Shown here: positions 1 to 9,384 of the stretch, piece after piece
Position numbering within the stretch: the stretch's first letter is position 1
Layout: every line of letters begins with the position of its first letter
Source of the DNA: Streptomyces graminofaciens
GTDB taxonomy: Bacteria; Actinomycetota; Actinomycetes; Streptomycetales; Streptomycetaceae
Direction of reading: 5' to 3'
DNA: 64,000 bases
NCBI RefSeq assembly: GCF_030294945.1
Contig: NZ_AP018448.1
Location: 10,884,501-10,948,500, forward strand
The notes under the pieces: generated by a model
What the model saw: only the letters and a program-made list of their open reading frames with translations
Database searches by the model: none
What the model was told of the DNA's origin: nothing
Program-made: the position numbers and the translations under genes

Positions 1-429
1 GACGGCCGCCCACGCCGATCCCGTTTGGGTGTCGACCAACGAGTACGACCGCCCGTTGTACATCGTGCCGTCCCAGAAGATGTGGCACGGCGAGTCGACG
101 TGAGTGATGGTGTTGCCGTGGAACATGATGCCGAGCCGCTCGTTCGAAAAGCCCCAGCGCCGGTCGTTGCGGAATCCGGGCACCGGCATGTTCTCGGCAC
201 CCGGCATGTCGGCGGCGCACGGGCACGTCGTCGTCGACCGCTCCATCTCTTCCGGTACGGCAACCTCCCATGCGCACGACAGGCTCCTGCCGTGGCGCAC
301 GGCCCGCGCCGCTGCCAGCCGGACGTCGTCGGTGATGTGGTTCAGGGTCCCGAGCTCGTCGTCCTCGCCCCACCGTCCCCAGTTCGACAGCGTGTTGAAG
401 TACCCAAGCACATCGTCCTGTGTGGGCAT
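1..429 (-). CDS. Cyclase family protein (N-terminal part, cut by window edge)
   Basis: The minus-strand frame opens at ATG 429 behind AAGGCGA and runs off the left end with no stop. The visible 143 residues begin MPTQDDVLGYFNTLSNWGRW and contain HGNTITHVDSPCHIFW (about residues 110-125), which matches the HxxTHxDxPxH metal-binding signature of the cyclase/kynurenine-formamidase-like family (PF04199). Family members hydrolyse amide, lactone or related bonds using a bound metal. The gene precedes an acyl-CoA synthetase on the same strand only after a gap of about 560 bp, so a shared transcript is not certain. The substrate cannot be told from sequence. Confidence 0.85.
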   Translation of the reverse strand, partial: MPTQDDVLGYFNTLSNWGRWGEDDELGTLNHITDDVRLAAARAVRHGRSLSCAWEVAVPEEMERSTTTCPCAADMPGAENMPVPGFRNDRRWGFSNERLGIMFHGNTITHVDSPCHIFWDGTMYNGRSYSLVDTQTGSAWAAV

Positions 430-595
430 CGGTCGCCTTGACGTCATCCCAGCATCGACTCCTCCGGTCGCGCGGTTCGAGGCCCCTGGTGCTTGACACC
501 TCATCCGTCACGTGGACCATCATGCCGACGACGGCTCGATGGCGTTGCTGAACTGAAGATCGCCACCAACTGATGGGGCCAACCCAAGCCGACAC

Positions 596-662
596 CCGGG
601 GCCACTTCAAGTCGTCCGAACATCAGAGGACCTTCACGCTCCGGGGCCGCTTCGAGTCGTCT
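596..662. repeat. Pair of imperfect 22-bp direct repeats in a gene-free gap
   Basis: Two copies, at 596-617 and 641-662, share CCGGGGCC, then a C/T-variant of ACTTCAAGTCGTC. They are 45 bp apart and lie in the gap 430-987, where I see no convincing gene. Short repeats like this can be old IS ends, but no transposase is next to them. Confidence 0.45.
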
Positions 663-987
663 CGGCGGAGTCATTTGAAGGCGTCATATCCAACCCAGAC
701 CCTCACGACCGGGCTCGGGACGGCCAGTTGGCTCGAAAACAAGCGGCCCGCCACCCGCTGCGACGTGGGCAAGACCGTGAAACGCCCCTAGAGCATCGCC
801 GAACGAAACCAACTCGGACCATAAAAGACAGGCTCAGCCACCGCGACCAGTGACTCCGAACGAGCGCCCCGACCCCGGGCGGCCCACGGCAACGGAGCTT
901 CAGTCGCAACGCGGTGGACGACCGCGACAAGAGTTGGAGGCTATCGACGACGCCATGAGTGAGACGAGCAGCCGCTGTCCGCGTTGC

Positions 988-2559
988 TTAGGCATTTGCG
1001 GTTGCCGACGAGCGCAGATGGCGTCGTATGAGCTTGCCGCTGGAGGTGGTGGGCAGCGTGTCGACGAAGTGGACGGCCCGGGGCACTTTGTACGCCGCCA
1101 TGTGTTGGCGGCAGTGGGCGATGAGCGCGTCCGCGTCCGGTTGTTGACCGGGTGCGAGTACGACGTAGGCATGCGCGACCTCGCCCTTGACCGGGTCGGG
1201 CTCGCGGCCGACCGCGACGAGCGCGACCGACTCGTGTCCGATCAGCACCCGCTCGATCTCGGCGGGGTAGACGTTGTAGCCGCCGGTGATGATCATGTCT
1301 TTGAGCCGGTCGACCACGAAGAAGTGCCCTTGTCCGTCGTGTGTGGCGATGTCGCCGGTGCGTAGCCAGCCGTCGGGCGTGATGGTCTCCGCGGTTGCCT
1401 CGGTGTTGTTGAAATACCCCATGGTCACGATGGGGCCGCGTACCAGCAGCTCGCCGGGTTCGCCCGGCGCGCACTCCACGGTGACGTCCTGGGTGTCGGC
1501 GACCTTGACCTGGACGCCCGGCAGCGCGACGCCGATCGAGCCGCGCACGTTGGGAGCGTGGATCGCGTGAGTGGTGCCCAGGCCCGAGAGTTCGGTCATG
1601 CCCCACAACTCGATCAAGGGGACGCCACTGCGGCTTTCCCAGGCGTCGATCACCGTCTCGGCGATGGTCTGCCCGCCTACGGTGCTGCGGGTCAGCGAGG
1701 AAAGGTCGGCGTCTTCGAGGGCCGGGCTGGCGAGCAGCATGGCGTACATCGCGGGTACGCCCTCAAGAAGGGTGGCTCGGTGCTCGACGATGCACTGGAG
1801 GGTGTCCTCGGCGTCGAACCGTTTCCTCAGCACGACCTTGCCACCGACCATGAACGTGGCGTTGATGACGACGTTGCCGTAGACGTGTGGTGCGGGCAGT
1901 GCGGTGATGACCACGTCGTCGCTGGTCCGGCCGTGCATCGTAGCGGCGTAGGCGCAGTTGAGCACGAGGGAGCGCTGCGACTGCATCGCTCCCTTCGGGC
2001 GACCGGTGGTGCCCGAGGTGTAGGCGATGCAGGCCAACGAGCCGGGGTCGACCGGGAAGGGTGTGAAGCCGGGGTCGTCGTCGACCGCCAGCAGGTCGGA
2101 GAACTGCTCGACCTGGTGCCCGCAGTCATCGAAGGACACCACCTGCTCCAGTGAGGGAACGGCACGGAGTTCGTCGCCCACGGCGTCCAGCCGCTCGCCC
2201 GAAGCCAGCAGGACTTTGGTTCCGGCGTCGGCGAGGATGTAGGCGACCTCCTCGCCGGTGAGCATGACGTTCAGCGGGTTGACTACTGCGCCGGCCTTGA
2301 GCACCGCGTGGTAGGAGACGATCCACTCCCATCGGTTCTGGGAGAAGAGCGCGACGCGGTCGCCGGGGTGGATCGAGCGGTCCTGAAGCGCGCGGGCGAC
2401 GCGGCTCGACTCGCGGTCGAGGTCCGCGAAGGACAGCGTGCGCTCATCGGTGACCAGGGCAGTCCGGTCGGGCCAGCGCCGCGAGAGCCTGGGCAGGAGC
2501 TGGCCCAGACCGTCGAGAGGAGGCAATGCGAGGGTCCCCGTCTCGGGCACGGTGCTCAT
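988..2559 (-). CDS. Class I acyl-CoA synthetase (AMP-dependent ligase)
   Basis: A 523-residue adenylate-forming enzyme that activates a carboxylic acid to acyl-AMP and then acyl-CoA. The start is ATG 2559 (MSTVPETG), 7 nt after AAAGGAGT; the open frame continues upstream without a better start. Visible motifs are the P-loop YTSGTTGRPKG (residues 180-190), GWLRTGD near 408, the hinge region DRLKDMIITGGYNVYP (about 425-440) and the C-terminal TSSGKLIRR with its catalytic lysine. Length is normal for fatty-acyl or aryl-CoA ligases. It sits among a cyclase, an NTF2-like protein and an SDR, which suggests a catabolic island for an unknown acid. Confidence 0.93.
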   Translation of the reverse strand: MSTVPETGTLALPPLDGLGQLLPRLSRRWPDRTALVTDERTLSFADLDRESSRVARALQDRSIHPGDRVALFSQNRWEWIVSYHAVLKAGAVVNPLNVMLTGEEVAYILADAGTKVLLASGERLDAVGDELRAVPSLEQVVSFDDCGHQVEQFSDLLAVDDDPGFTPFPVDPGSLACIAYTSGTTGRPKGAMQSQRSLVLNCAYAATMHGRTSDDVVITALPAPHVYGNVVINATFMVGGKVVLRKRFDAEDTLQCIVEHRATLLEGVPAMYAMLLASPALEDADLSSLTRSTVGGQTIAETVIDAWESRSGVPLIELWGMTELSGLGTTHAIHAPNVRGSIGVALPGVQVKVADTQDVTVECAPGEPGELLVRGPIVTMGYFNNTEATAETITPDGWLRTGDIATHDGQGHFFVVDRLKDMIITGGYNVYPAEIERVLIGHESVALVAVGREPDPVKGEVAHAYVVLAPGQQPDADALIAHCRQHMAAYKVPRAVHFVDTLPTTSSGKLIRRHLRSSATANA

Positions 2560-2732
2560 ACGAACACTCCTTTGTGTCGGTTCCGGATCCTGGGGTGGCG
2601 TTCTGTCACCGCGGACGCGCCCTGCATCACCTCCGCCCGGAGGAGGGCGGCCGGCCTGAGCGGCTGTGAGGCGGATTGGCGTGCGGTCTCCCGGGAGAGG
2701 CGGTGGCGCGGACAGGACCACGCCACCGACAG

Positions 2733-2945
2733 TCAGCCGTAGGAACGGGCTTGGTCTGATCCGTCCCATCCCTGCGCGTCCTGGCGGACTTTGTCGTGGA
2801 TAGCGCCGACCTCGTTGTCCGGGCCGAGCTCGGAGATCTCGTAGGCCGAGCCGTGGACGCGCTCGGCACCGAAGTAGACGAAGCGGCACAGTCCGGCGAT
2901 CGCACCTTCGCAGCCCCGTCCATGCCGAGAGGGGTGCTGGAGCCC
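2733..2945 (-). pseudogene. C-terminal relic of a VOC (glyoxalase-fold) protein
   Basis: The minus frame ending at TGA 2733-2735 reads GLCRFVYFGAERVHGSAYEI, then SELG, and later AQGWDGSDQARSYG. The AYEISELG stretch and the WDGSDxxR tail are typical of the last 60 residues of VOC-superfamily proteins. No upstream frame supplies the rest and there is no start, so only the 3' end survives. It lies between the acyl-CoA synthetase and the NTF2-like gene. Confidence 0.6.
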
Positions 2946-3073
2946 TGATCATCGCTGCCGTCAAAGGGAGGAAGAGCGATGGAGCGTTGCGTGGTCGTGC
3001 TGTCCGCCGACATCCAGGTACTCGACGTCCCCGCTCTGACGGGCCGTGCCGACAGGCGGCTCATGGGTCGTTC

Positions 3074-3670
3074 TCAGGTCTGTGCCTGCAGGTCGAGCTC
3101 GGGCAGCGGGCGGAGAAGCGGCAGCAACTTCTCGCGCGCCTCTGCGAGGGTGATGTAGTCCTCGGGATTGACTTCAATCAGCTGTGACTTGTCGACGTGC
3201 TCGTAGACGTGCTCACCGATCATCCGCCCGCTCTCGTCGTAGGGCCAGATCATGCTGAAGAACTGACGGAGGATGTACAGCTTGTCCGGGTCGGCGTCCC
3301 AGCTGGGCGGCACCAGGGTGCCGGGCATGAAGGCATTGAAGTAAGACTCCGAGGCGAAGCCCCAGTCCGAGACCATGAACCTCTCGTCCTCTACGACCAT
3401 CACCGTTGCCTCTCGCTCCTCGAGCGAGGAGTAGAGGCCCAGGATGGCCTCCTCACCTTCCAGGGTCAGGCTCATGCCGTTGACGTTCACGTAGTAGACC
3501 GGGTGCTCGACGGTCATGTCGGGCGTGAAGATCTGTTCCTTGTTGCCCGTGATCTCGAAGATCGCGTGTCGCCGGTAGTTCTCTATGATCTTGCGGTGGA
3601 GCGGGTTGTCGAGGGTCTCGAGAAAGGCGTCGATCCCTCGGATCTGCATGGTTACGTCCAACTTGGCCAT
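3074..3670 (-). CDS. NTF2-like (SnoaL-type) protein
   Basis: A 198-residue protein starting at ATG 3670 (MAKLDVTMQIRG) just after AAAGGAGATGCC. The RRHAIFEITG...FTPDMTVEHPVYYVNVNG stretch and the aromatic-rich C-terminal half fit the cone-shaped NTF2-like/SnoaL fold used by small isomerases, dehydratases and hydrolases. The length is slightly above the usual 130-160. The substrate is unknown. A fragment of a related gene (PLHRQLVENHRRH) lies at about 6.45 kb in front of the SDR, so the island once held at least two such proteins. Confidence 0.75.
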   Translation of the reverse strand: MAKLDVTMQIRGIDAFLETLDNPLHRKIIENYRRHAIFEITGNKEQIFTPDMTVEHPVYYVNVNGMSLTLEGEEAILGLYSSLEEREATVMVVEDERFMVSDWGFASESYFNAFMPGTLVPPSWDADPDKLYILRQFFSMIWPYDESGRMIGEHVYEHVDKSQLIEVNPEDYITLAEAREKLLPLLRPLPELDLQAQT

Positions 3671-4129
3671 GGCATCTCCTTTTGGCTCAGGCCAGGTCAC
3701 TGCCGATTCCCGGGGGCGCCCGTCCCTTTGGCGTAGCCCGTCTTACGCCGACAAGCGGTCGAAGCAGCGTTGGCGTTCGTCACGTTACGTGCATCACATC
3801 GTGCGGAGAACATCTCCGTTCGGAGAGGGTTGGGCACCCATGCGCGGTGCACCCTCCGTGTCGGACCGCACTGTCTGGCTTCGCTCCGCCGAGAGACGCT
3901 GGTCGTGCGGGTGGGGCGGGCAGCCGGGTCACTTGGCGAACCGGGCGAGGTGCGTCCGCGCGACATCGGAATCGAAGAGGTCCGCGGAGAGGCGGTCATC
4001 TCCGCGGCCTGTTCGTCGCAGCGCGCCGCAGCGAGTCGCGGTTGCGCAACGCCGGCAACTGGGGTCCCTTCCCTGGAAGGACATCCCGCGTCAGGGCCGC
4101 ACAGGGGGCAGCGGCCATGACCGCTCGGA
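3671..4129. other. Gap with no recognisable gene
   Basis: Several overlapping open frames exist on both strands, but none starts with a good ribosome site, shows a known motif, or has a reading frame clearly better than the others. It is probably decayed sequence joined to the IS relic on its right. Confidence 0.4.
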
Positions 4130-4352
4130 AGCCCGTACGCCGACACCGCCGAAGATCGAAGCCCTGCACCACGTCCGCGACACCTCTTCGCCCACGCCTC
4201 CCAGTTGCGGATGGGCAACGCGCCCCGCGCGTTGGCCGCCTGGCGCAACCTGGCCATCGGAGCCCTCCGCGCCGCCGGAGTGAAGAACATCGCGGCCGAC
4301 CTCCGCCGCAACGCCCGCGACCCTCGACGCCCCTCGCACTCCTCGGCCTCGG
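4130..4352 (+). mobile_element. C-terminal relic of an ISAs1-family transposase
   Basis: The plus strand reads [11 protein letters not shown], then after a frame change [20 protein letters not shown], then [20 protein letters not shown], and after a second slip LALLGLG-stop. This is the usual end of ISAs1-type DDE transposases (HHVRD..., NAPR..., LRNLAIG...). At least two frameshifts and the missing N-terminal two thirds make it a dead fragment. An N-terminal ISAs1 piece lies near 54.6 kb. The stretch 4353-4712 to its right shows no gene. Confidence 0.7.
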
Positions 4353-4712
4353 GTGATCACGGAACGGACGTCACGCGACTACACCGAAGCTCTGCCCTCT
4401 GCCCGGAGCAGTACTGCTCGGACATAATCGGTGACCGCCACGGGCCGGGGCTTCCTGGTCAGCATCTCGATGTGGACGGCCGAGCAATTTGCCGGCCCTC
4501 ACCCCAGCAGGGTAACGGCCGCACTGCAAGGACAACTGCCATGAAAAACCGAGGTGGAATCTGGCCGTGCGCGGGTTCTTCGGGCCGGTGCGTGTGACCG
4601 GGCCGGAACACCCCGACCCGCAGGGTGCGGCCCATCTTTGGTGATGACGGTGGCCGGCCCTCAGGACAGATCATCACGCAGCGATAACACCGGCCAAACC
4701 ACCCTGGTCATA

Positions 4713-5624
4713 TCAGTTGGGAACATCTTCGCTCGGAGGGGGCGCGAGCAGTCCAAGCGCGTACGCATGACTGACCGCCTCTGCGCGATTTCCCACCTCC
4801 AGCTTGTGCATCACGGATTGCCAATAAGTCTTGACGGTGTTTGCCGTGAGGCCGAGACGATGGCCGATTGCCGCATTGGTACCGCCGGCAGCGACACACA
4901 CGAGAACCTGGTGCTCGCGCGGCGTCAGTCGTGGCTGGTTACTCGTACTGCCCGGCGCTCTCCTCTTCGCTGCCGGTTCGCTGACCTGGCCCGCCGCCTG
5001 GAATACGTCGACCTCTATGTCTCCGAGCAGTTGGCTGAGTTCACGGTTGTCGATCTTGTGCCGAATGGCGGCCAGCTTGGCACTGATGCTGAGAAGAAAG
5101 GGATCAATGCCGTCGGGAACAAAGCGTGTTGTGGGGGTTGAGTGTGCTGTGTGATTGGGCGTGGAACTCCACTCACGGAACGCACGAGAGACCGTCACGA
5201 CTGCCTTTCGCGCCGTCACGGACAGTTGGTCGACAAACCGGTCGGCGAAAGTACCCGGGGTGCGGACGGCAAGGGTCAGCGCTCCGCGATTCCCGGATTC
5301 CAAAAGCAGCGGCACCGACACCATTCGTGAGATTCCCTCGGCCGCGACCTGCTGGTCGAAGTCGTGGGTTATGGCGGCCGACGTGAAGTAGTCGTCGACC
5401 CAGCATGCGCGTTCGCTCTGCGCAACGGTCCCCGTCAGTCCCCGACCGATGGGGACGGACAGGCCGTGCAGTGCTCCAGTCCGGTCTCCGTGGAGGTGTG
5501 TCAGCGTGAGCGTGTCCTGCTCAGACGGCAGCGCCAGCCATCCGACAGCATCAAGACCTGCGGCGTCGACCAACTCCGACAGGATCGACTGAATGAGCGG
5601 TGCCGGGGCGGGGACATGATGCAT
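4713..5624 (-). CDS. GAF-domain LuxR-family transcriptional regulator
   Basis: A 303-residue regulator. ATG 5624 (MHHVPAPAP) is chosen because AGGAG lies 6 nt upstream; the GTG one codon earlier is too close to it. Residues about 10-145 form a GAF-type sensor, with GLTGTVAQSERACWVDDYF and later RMVSVPLLLESG. Residues about 232-290 are a LuxR helix-turn-helix (LTPREHQVLVCVAAG, then NTVKTYWQSVMHKL). There is no receiver domain, so the signal is probably a small ligand. It stands alone on the minus strand between relics and may control the neighbouring acyl-CoA synthetase/SDR island; that link is inference. Confidence 0.88.
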   Translation of the reverse strand: MHHVPAPAPLIQSILSELVDAAGLDAVGWLALPSEQDTLTLTHLHGDRTGALHGLSVPIGRGLTGTVAQSERACWVDDYFTSAAITHDFDQQVAAEGISRMVSVPLLLESGNRGALTLAVRTPGTFADRFVDQLSVTARKAVVTVSRAFREWSSTPNHTAHSTPTTRFVPDGIDPFLLSISAKLAAIRHKIDNRELSQLLGDIEVDVFQAAGQVSEPAAKRRAPGSTSNQPRLTPREHQVLVCVAAGGTNAAIGHRLGLTANTVKTYWQSVMHKLEVGNRAEAVSHAYALGLLAPPPSEDVPN

Positions 5625-5627
5625 CAC

Positions 5628-6444
5628 GCCCTCCTTGACTGTAGAGCCCAGTGCCAGTCTGTTTCGAGGCGGTTTGGATGTGCATATTGCGCGTGTAAGT
5701 GATGGGCGTCAAGGTCGCCGTTGACGGTGGCGGTCTGGGATGCAAGGCACCCCGACCTGCCCGGCCGACCTCCGCTGTCTGCACCCTCGGAGAACGGCCA
5801 ACACTTTGCCGACCTCCGATCTTGGTGAACCTCACGTCCTCCGACAGCCAGGATCAGGGCTGCGTCTGCCCAGCTTGCAGGGCCATCTTTGATCATGTGT
5901 CGATTTCGCGATCCACCGGTCGCCACGGCTGGAGGCCGGTGGTTCGACATCTCACCGACATGTGATGCGGCATACGTTGCTTCGCAGTCGAGATGAAACC
6001 GACGGATCCAGTACCCGTGCCGCAACGCTGGAGGAACGTGCGTGGGCAGCTGCGGCATCAGCAAGAACATGCATGCGAGGAACCAACTGCTCGATCGGCT
6101 GGACGACGCCACTTGTGGACCTTCGTGTAATGCCCCAGCAGGAACGGCACGGAAGGGGCCAGGGGCATCGCGGAGCCGACTCCTTCGTCTCCATACGGAC
6201 GGCAGAGGCCTCCGTGCCCTCCGCGGAGGCCAGGATTCTCCGGCTCGACAGCCGTAGATCATCAGGGTTGGTCAGCGCAGTCAAGGGTGAGCGAATGCCC
6301 AGCGCGGAGCGTCGCCGAAGGCGCCCTTGAGGGCAGAGCCCAGCCCGCACCCAGCAGGCGAGCGGCCCGTCACCAGCCGCAAGCAACTGGGGAAATACGC
6401 ATGGCTGAAGGTGCCGACGATGGCGAATCGCATGAAGGCTCACA
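5628..6444. other. About 0.8 kb without a recognisable gene
   Basis: Open frames here are short, overlap on both strands and show no family motif. The left end is the leader of the LuxR-type regulator. The right end runs into an NTF2-like fragment. It is most likely decayed coding sequence. Confidence 0.4.
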
Positions 6445-6590
6445 CCGCTGCACCGACAGCTCGTCGAGAACCACCGCAGGCACCTGCTGCCCAAGGGATC
6501 CGGCCAGTACGACGCGATCTTCGAGCCGCACATGACCCTCCAGGTCCCGCAGTACCGGATTGAACATCTCGGCACGGCGTCCAGGGCGAA
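6445..6590 (+). pseudogene. Fragment of an NTF2-like gene
   Basis: The plus frame from about 6445 reads TPLHRQLVENHRRHLLPKG, then GQYDAIFEPHMTLQVPQYRI. This lines up with PLHRKIIENYRRHAIFEITG...FTPDMTVEHPVYYV of the NTF2-like gene at 3074-3670. A stop at 6433-6435 closes it upstream and the similarity fades after LGTASRAK. The frame runs without a stop into the SDR that follows. Confidence 0.6.
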
Positions 6591-6660
6591 GCCCAGGCGT
6601 CGGCAATCCCGCCACGCCGCCGAGGCGTGGCGTGGCGACGCGACACACGAGGAGGACAGC

Positions 6661-7419
6661 GTGGACCTGCAGCTTGGCGGAAAGAAAGCTCTGGTTACAG
6701 GGGGGACGAAGGGGATCGGCGGGGCGGTCGTCGACCTTTTGGCCGCCGAGGGCGCCCGCGTGGCCTTCTGCGCACGCGACGCCGACGAGGTCAAGGCAAA
6801 AGAGGAGGCGTCCGGCGCAGTCGGCCGGGTCTTGGACGTGGCCGATGCCGAGGCGCTCGCCTCCTGGGTGCGGGAGGAGGGTGAGTCCGGCGGCATCGAC
6901 ATTGTGGTGACGAACGTCAGTGCGATGGCGCACGGTTCGGACGAGAAGAACTGGCGAGCCGCCTTCGATGTCGACCTCATGCACACCGTGCGGACGGTCG
7001 ACGCCGCGACGCCCTATCTCCTGGCGAGCGCGCAGGCGTCCGAGGGAGGAGCTTCAGTTGTCGCGGTGTCGAGCACGGCCGGCCGGGAGATCCACTTCCC
7101 GGACGGTGCGTACGGGGTGATGAAGGCGGCGGTCCAGCACTACGTCGGTGGTGTGGCCCGGCACCTGGCCGCCCAGGGGGTCCGGGCCAACGTCGTGTCG
7201 CCCGGTACGATCTACGCCCCCGGAGGCATCTGGGCGGGCATTGAGGAGCACGACCCGGCCCTGTTCACAGCGGGGCTGGGGATGAACCCGCGGGGTCGGA
7301 TGGGCCGGCCCGAAGAGGTGGCCTACGTAGTAGCGATGCTCGCGAGCCCGCTCGGCTCCTGGATCAGCGGCACGAACCTGCTCACGGACGGCGCGGCCTC
7401 ACGCGGCGTGCAGTTCTGA
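6661..7419 (+). CDS. SDR-family oxidoreductase
   Basis: A 252-residue short-chain dehydrogenase/reductase. GTG 6661 (VDLQLGGKKALVTGG) follows GAGGAGG closely and gives the normal family length; the longer frame from ATG 6532 belongs to an NTF2 relic fused upstream. Visible motifs are the NAD(P)-binding TGGTKGIGG near residue 14, the VTNVSAMA stretch in place of NNAG, Ser in SSTAGRE, and YxxxK in YGVMKAA. The C-terminus has the usual GTNLLTDGA. It should reduce or oxidise an alcohol/ketone; the substrate is unknown. It probably belongs with the acyl-CoA synthetase island. Confidence 0.92.
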   Translation: MDLQLGGKKALVTGGTKGIGGAVVDLLAAEGARVAFCARDADEVKAKEEASGAVGRVLDVADAEALASWVREEGESGGIDIVVTNVSAMAHGSDEKNWRAAFDVDLMHTVRTVDAATPYLLASAQASEGGASVVAVSSTAGREIHFPDGAYGVMKAAVQHYVGGVARHLAAQGVRANVVSPGTIYAPGGIWAGIEEHDPALFTAGLGMNPRGRMGRPEEVAYVVAMLASPLGSWISGTNLLTDGAASRGVQF

Positions 7420-7559
7420 CGACGCACTGCTTCAGGATCCGGGCAGGGCCGACAACCTGCCTCGGGGTTCCTCGGGCGTGTTCGCCGACGCCGGGCCCGC
7501 CCACTGTCGCGGACACCGGACTAGACCCGGCACAGCGCTGCCCGCCGGCCAGGTGCTGG

Positions 7560-7905
7560 TCAGCCGAGCGGGTTGGTGGTGTCGCGCAGGGTCGCCAGGG
7601 CCTGGACGTACATGCGCGCTTTGATGGTGCCGAGCGTGTCGCCGGCCTTGTTCATCTGTGCCTGAGCGATCTTGATGGCGGTGGAGTGCACGGCGTCCTC
7701 GCCGGCCACCTGGTCGACGATGCCGGCGGCCGCGGCGTCGGAGCCGCCGTAGCGGCGGGCGGTGAGCATGGCCTCGTGGGCGGTCTGCGGCGTCAGCCGG
7801 GACTGGATGAGGGCGGCCATGCCGGGGGTGAAGGGGATGTTGATGTCCGCTTCGGGCAGGCACCAGTAGCCGCGGTCAGCGCGCATCACGCGGAAGTCGT
7901 GGGCA
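7560..7905 (-). pseudogene. C-terminal half of an enoyl-CoA hydratase (truncated copy)
   Basis: It encodes the last 115 or so residues of a crotonase-fold protein, from HDFRVMRADRGYWCLPEAD to TTNPLG. DNA and protein are nearly identical to the 3' half of the intact gene at 45017-45688. Identity stops abruptly at about 7905, in the codons for AHDFRV, where the intact gene continues into its N-terminal half. The 5' half with the oxyanion-hole residues is missing, so it should be inactive. No usable start is next to the break. Confidence 0.85.
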
Positions 7906-7989
7906 ATGGGCGCGCAGCGGCGCGCCGCTGGCGGGGCGCAGTAGCCGCAGCCACCACGTGACGTTCGGGCCGGGGCCTGGCCGAAGACG

Positions 7990-8023
7990 TGGTGGCCGGG
8001 ACGCTCAGGCGTCCCGGCCACCA
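7990..8023 (-). terminator. Strong hairpin terminator downstream of the cupin gene
   Basis: A perfect 15-bp inverted repeat (TGGTGGCCGGGACGC and its complement) with a 4-nt loop. It lies about 50 bp past the stop of the leftward CMD-SDR-cupin operon, where its terminator would be expected. No long U-tract is evident, as usual in Streptomyces. Confidence 0.75.
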
Positions 8024-8074
8024 GGGGCGCAGTCTTCGCCCGGTAGCGTCGGCGGCGCTGCGGAGCGGTGGGGT

Positions 8075-8485
8075 TCAGGCGTTGGCGACCAGAGCCTTGG
8101 CGTACTGCTCATCGGTGACCGGCTCCAGCCAGGTGGTGCCGTCGCTGTTTCCGTCGCCGACGACGATGGCGAGGTGGGCCATGAGGTTCGTGTCGGTGGC
8201 GCCGTGCCAGTGCTCTTCGCCTGCCGGGCACTTGAGGGTCTCACCGGCGGTGATGCGGGCCACCTGGCCGTCGCGGGTGCCGACCAGGCCGACGCCTTCG
8301 GTGACGTAGAGAGTCTGGCCGTTGGCGTGGGAGTGCCAGTTGGTGCGGGCTCCGGGGGTGAAGCGCACCAGGCCGACGGCCAGGCGTGCGGGCTCGGCGG
8401 GCGCCTCGATGAGGTTGAGGTAGACATCGCCGGTGAAGCGCTCGGCCGGGGCCTTCATCGTGGGGGTGTCGGTGACGTGTTCCAT
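8075..8485 (-). CDS. Small cupin-domain protein
   Basis: A 136-residue single-domain cupin. The first cupin motif is HSHANGQTLYVTEG and the second is CPAGEEHWHGATDTNLMAH, giving the expected His/Glu metal ligands. ATG 8485 (MEHVTDTPTMKAP) follows AGAGGAAC. It is the last gene of a leftward operon with a CMD-family protein and an SDR, a frequent Streptomyces arrangement beside an XRE regulator. These cupin/CMD pairs are thought to act on small carbonyl or quinone compounds; no substrate can be named. Confidence 0.88.
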   Translation of the reverse strand: MEHVTDTPTMKAPAERFTGDVYLNLIEAPAEPARLAVGLVRFTPGARTNWHSHANGQTLYVTEGVGLVGTRDGQVARITAGETLKCPAGEEHWHGATDTNLMAHLAIVVGDGNSDGTTWLEPVTDEQYAKALVANA

Positions 8486-8515
8486 GCGTGTTCCTCTGGA
8501 GTCGTGGGCGGGTGG

Positions 8516-9355
8516 TCAGGCGTCGTCGTGGGCCAGGCCGGAGCCCAGTGCGCGGGAGGCGTCGACCTGTGCGAGGAGTTCCCTGGCCTTGGCCCCGACG
8601 GCCTGCAGGCAGTCGTCGCCGGCGACGAACCGCTGCGGGGGCGCTTGCAGGTCGGCGACCTTGAGCAGGGCGTCGGCGAGCTTGGCGGGGTCGCCGCTCT
8701 GTGTGCCGTTCATGGATGCCCAGACCTTCTTGGTCTCGGCGGTGCGCTCGGCGTAGTCGTCGATGGAGCCCTCGGCGTAGGTGGTGGAGGCGTCCACGAG
8801 GAGTTCGGTGCGGAAGAAGCCCGGCTCGACGATGGTGGTGTGGATGTTGAACGGTGCCACGTCGTGGTGCAGGGATTCCATGAAGCCCTCGACACCGAAC
8901 TTGGCGGCCGAGTAGGCGACGCAGAAGTCGACGCCGACCGCCCCGGCGAGGGAGGAGAGGGTGAGGACATGCCCGGAGCGCTGGGCCCGCATGACGGGCA
9001 GCACGGCGCGGGTGACGTTCATCGGGCCGAACAGGTTCGTCTCGATCTGGGCGCGGATCTGCGTGTCGGAGAGCTCCTCGAAGAACCCGGCGTAGAAGTT
9101 GGCGGCGTTGTAGATAAGGACGTCGATCCGGCCGAAGCGGTCGACGGCAGCCTGGGCGGCCGTGGTGGCGGCGTCCGGGTCGATGATGTCCAGGGCGAGG
9201 GTCAGAAGGCTCGCCTGCTCGCCGCCGAGGGCGTCAAGGACACGCTCGGGGCGGCGGCCGGTGGCCACGACCCGGTGCCCGGCGGCCAGGGCCTGGCGGG
9301 CGATTTCGGTGCCGAGTCCGCGCCCGGCGCCGGTGATGAAGAAGACCCTGCTCAT
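8516..9355 (-). CDS. SDR-family oxidoreductase
   Basis: A 279-residue classical SDR. It has ITGAGRGLG (residues 7-15), the NAA variant of the NNAG motif (YNAANFY), Ser in LSSLAGA and YSAAK as the catalytic Tyr/Lys pair. ATG 9355 (MSRVFFITG) is preceded by GGAGCGAT. It is the middle gene of the CMD-SDR-cupin operon, 29 bp from the cupin and 30 bp from the CMD gene, so the three are cotranscribed. It probably reduces an aldehyde or ketone. Confidence 0.93.
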   Translation of the reverse strand: MSRVFFITGAGRGLGTEIARQALAAGHRVVATGRRPERVLDALGGEQASLLTLALDIIDPDAATTAAQAAVDRFGRIDVLIYNAANFYAGFFEELSDTQIRAQIETNLFGPMNVTRAVLPVMRAQRSGHVLTLSSLAGAVGVDFCVAYSAAKFGVEGFMESLHHDVAPFNIHTTIVEPGFFRTELLVDASTTYAEGSIDDYAERTAETKKVWASMNGTQSGDPAKLADALLKVADLQAPPQRFVAGDDCLQAVGAKARELLAQVDASRALGSGLAHDDA

Positions 9356-9384
9356 GAGGCGGATCGCTCCGTACGTGGTGGGGG

